Below are positions 5,979-6,669 of a stretch of DNA of 6,669 bases, piece after piece (positions within the stretch are counted from its first letter, which is position 1; the number at the start of each line of letters is the position of its first letter). Below the pieces are notes generated by a model. The model made no database searches. It was not told the origin of the DNA and was given only the letters and a program-made list of their open reading frames with translations. This stretch comes from an uncultured Polyangiaceae bacterium. Lineage in GTDB: Bacteria; Myxococcota_A; Polyangia; Polyangiales; Polyangiaceae. The stretch lies in contig CALKVR010000631.1 in the NCBI GenBank assembly GCA_938004815.1, positions 1 to 6,669 on the forward strand, read 5' to 3'. The position numbers were made by a program, and so were the translations under genes.

Positions 5979-6565
5979 ACGCGGCCGTGATCCGCTGCTT
6001 GGGCGGCGCTGCTCCTCCGGCCGACCTCCAGGCCGACCTCGCGCTCTTCGGGGCGCTCTCGGAGGCGGCTCGAGCGAACCTCTGGGCGGTGCTGGGGCCG
6101 AGCCTCGCCGACCCGGTCCCGCCCGAGCTCGAGCGCAAGCTGGACGTCTTCTGCGCCGAGCACCGAGCCGAGCCCGACGCGGTCGCGCGTGTCATCAAGG
6201 CCTGCCGTTCGCTTCTCCGCGGGGCCGCGCGACACGGCGTCGAGCCGCGCGGTTTCGCCGCCGACCTCGAGGCGCTCGGAGCGAGCGCCGACGCGGTGGC
6301 GCTCCTCACCGCCGGCTTCGAACGATCCGTGATGGCGCTCCGCCGCGACGCCGCCCGACGCGCGATCGCCGGGCACGGCAGCGTCCTCACCGCCGTCGAT
6401 TGGCGGATCGACCGGGTGCTCGACACCAAAGAGGCGCGCGGCCTGGGGGTCGAGGTCGCGATCGTCACGCTGCGCTACCGCGACGCGACCGGCGAGCGAA
6501 CGATCACGCTCCACGCGCTGCCCGACATGCTCGATGAGCTCCGTCGCATCGGCACGGTAGGGTGA
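5975..6565 (+). CDS. COMMD-like protein (N-terminal helical domain plus COMM domain)
   Basis: 196 residues from GTG 5975, whose bases overlap the stop of the protease gene (GTGA). A second GTG at 5987 would give a protein opening MIRCLGG, and neither has a strong ribosome site. Residues 15-133 look all-helical. Residues 136-194 match a COMM domain: SVLTAVDWRIDRVLDTK (136-152), a strand VEVAIVTLRYRD, strand ERTITLHAL and a final helix DMLDELRRIG. Compared with human COMMD4 from memory, similarity spans the full length: an opening R-x-C/F-x-G region, GAARHGV (83-89) against SAAKHSV, DLEALG (97-102) against ELQQLG, and VDWRIDRVL (141-149) against VGWRVDYTL, with about equal lengths. COMMD proteins are known mainly from eukaryotes, where they dimerise through COMM domains in the Commander endosomal sorting complex. 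A bacterial role is unknown. Position after the protease suggests immunity, chaperone or second effector, without direct evidence. Confidence 0.7.
   Translation: MNAAVIRCLGGAAPPADLQADLALFGALSEAARANLWAVLGPSLADPVPPELERKLDVFCAEHRAEPDAVARVIKACRSLLRGAARHGVEPRGFAADLEALGASADAVALLTAGFERSVMALRRDAARRAIAGHGSVLTAVDWRIDRVLDTKEARGLGVEVAIVTLRYRDATGERTITLHALPDMLDELRRIGTVG
6371..6556 (+). other. COMM domain-like segment
   Basis: Encodes about residues 133-194. The core is the Trp143-Arg-Ile-Asp146 motif, equivalent to the W-R-V-D seen in many COMMD proteins, followed by two beta strands and a C-terminal helix with Leu187/Ile192 spacing. This strand-strand-strand-helix order is that of the COMM fold, which pairs with another COMM domain by an interlocking sheet. 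Confidence 0.65.
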
Positions 6566-6598
6566 TGGCGCGCTGAGCGCGCGGCGACGCAGCCACCC
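6560..6598 (+). terminator. Possible hairpin at the operon end, no U-tract
   Basis: GGGTG (6560-6564) can pair with CACCC (6594-6598). Inside, GCGCGC (6568-6573) and GCGCGC (6577-6582) are separated by TGA. The stem covers the stop codon of the COMMD-like gene. There is no T-run after it, so if it ends transcription it does so as a non-canonical or Rho-assisted site; it may also only protect the 3' end. Confidence 0.25.
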
Positions 6599-6649
6599 TC
6601 GCGCGACTGGTACATGCGGCCCTAAGTTCGTATCCGGATCCAACCGGCC

Positions 6650-6669
6650 CCCGCGCTGGCGCGCGCGGG
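6650..6669. terminator. GC-only perfect hairpin at the window edge
   Basis: CCCGCGC (6650-6656) and GCGCGGG (6663-6669) form a perfect 7-base-pair stem with a six-base loop. Together with the absence of any believable gene in 6566-6669 this may mark the operon end. What follows is outside the window, so a T-run cannot be judged, and such hairpins also arise by chance in DNA this GC-rich. Confidence 0.25.

Noticed and set aside
5858..6643. A 261-codon minus-strand frame covering the COMMD-like gene and the end of the window.
   Set aside because: Its product is Arg/Gly/Glu-rich without a recognisable domain, and the opposite frame has helical and COMM-domain features with a coupled start.

Overview
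The window is one dense, all plus-strand operon from a very GC-rich bacterium. The codon third positions are almost all G or C, GTG starts are common and genes overlap by a few bases. Together with the family content (DUF2169, pentapeptide repeats, DUF3540 and a DUF4150 PAAR-like protein side by side) this points to a myxobacterium, most likely of the Polyangia/Sorangium type. The taxonomic call is an inference from composition and gene content, since no marker gene is present.

Layout: (1) 1-290, the 3' end of a VgrG-like spike protein. (2) 292-2757, a DUF2169 protein (the family that includes type VI secretion adaptors) extended by a helical linker and a C-terminal pentapeptide-repeat beta-helix. 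(3) 2754-4499, a second protein made almost only of pentapeptide repeats. (4) 4507-5055, a DUF3540 protein. (5) 5061-5978, a PAAR-like DUF4150 tip domain fused to a compact S41 (Tsp/CtpA-type) protease domain that keeps the Ser-Lys dyad. (6) 5975-6565, a protein that resembles, over its whole length, eukaryotic COMMD proteins (helical N-domain plus COMM domain). The last 104 bases are non-coding and hold GC-rich hairpins. The gene-to-gene junctions are, in order, a 1-base gap, a 4-base overlap, a 7-base gap, a 5-base gap and a 4-base overlap, so translation is probably coupled throughout.

Reading of the system: spike, DUF2169 adaptor, beta-helical accessory proteins, DUF3540 and PAAR-like tip together form a type VI secretion spike/effector-loading cassette. 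The payload seems to be the S41 protease domain carried on the PAAR-like tip. The COMMD-like protein sits where an immunity protein, chaperone or second effector would normally be, and its start overlaps the stop of the protease gene. The two unusual points are the PAAR-like/S41 fusion and a full-length COMMD-like protein in a bacterial secretion operon. Both rest on motif recognition by eye and need profile searches and structure prediction.
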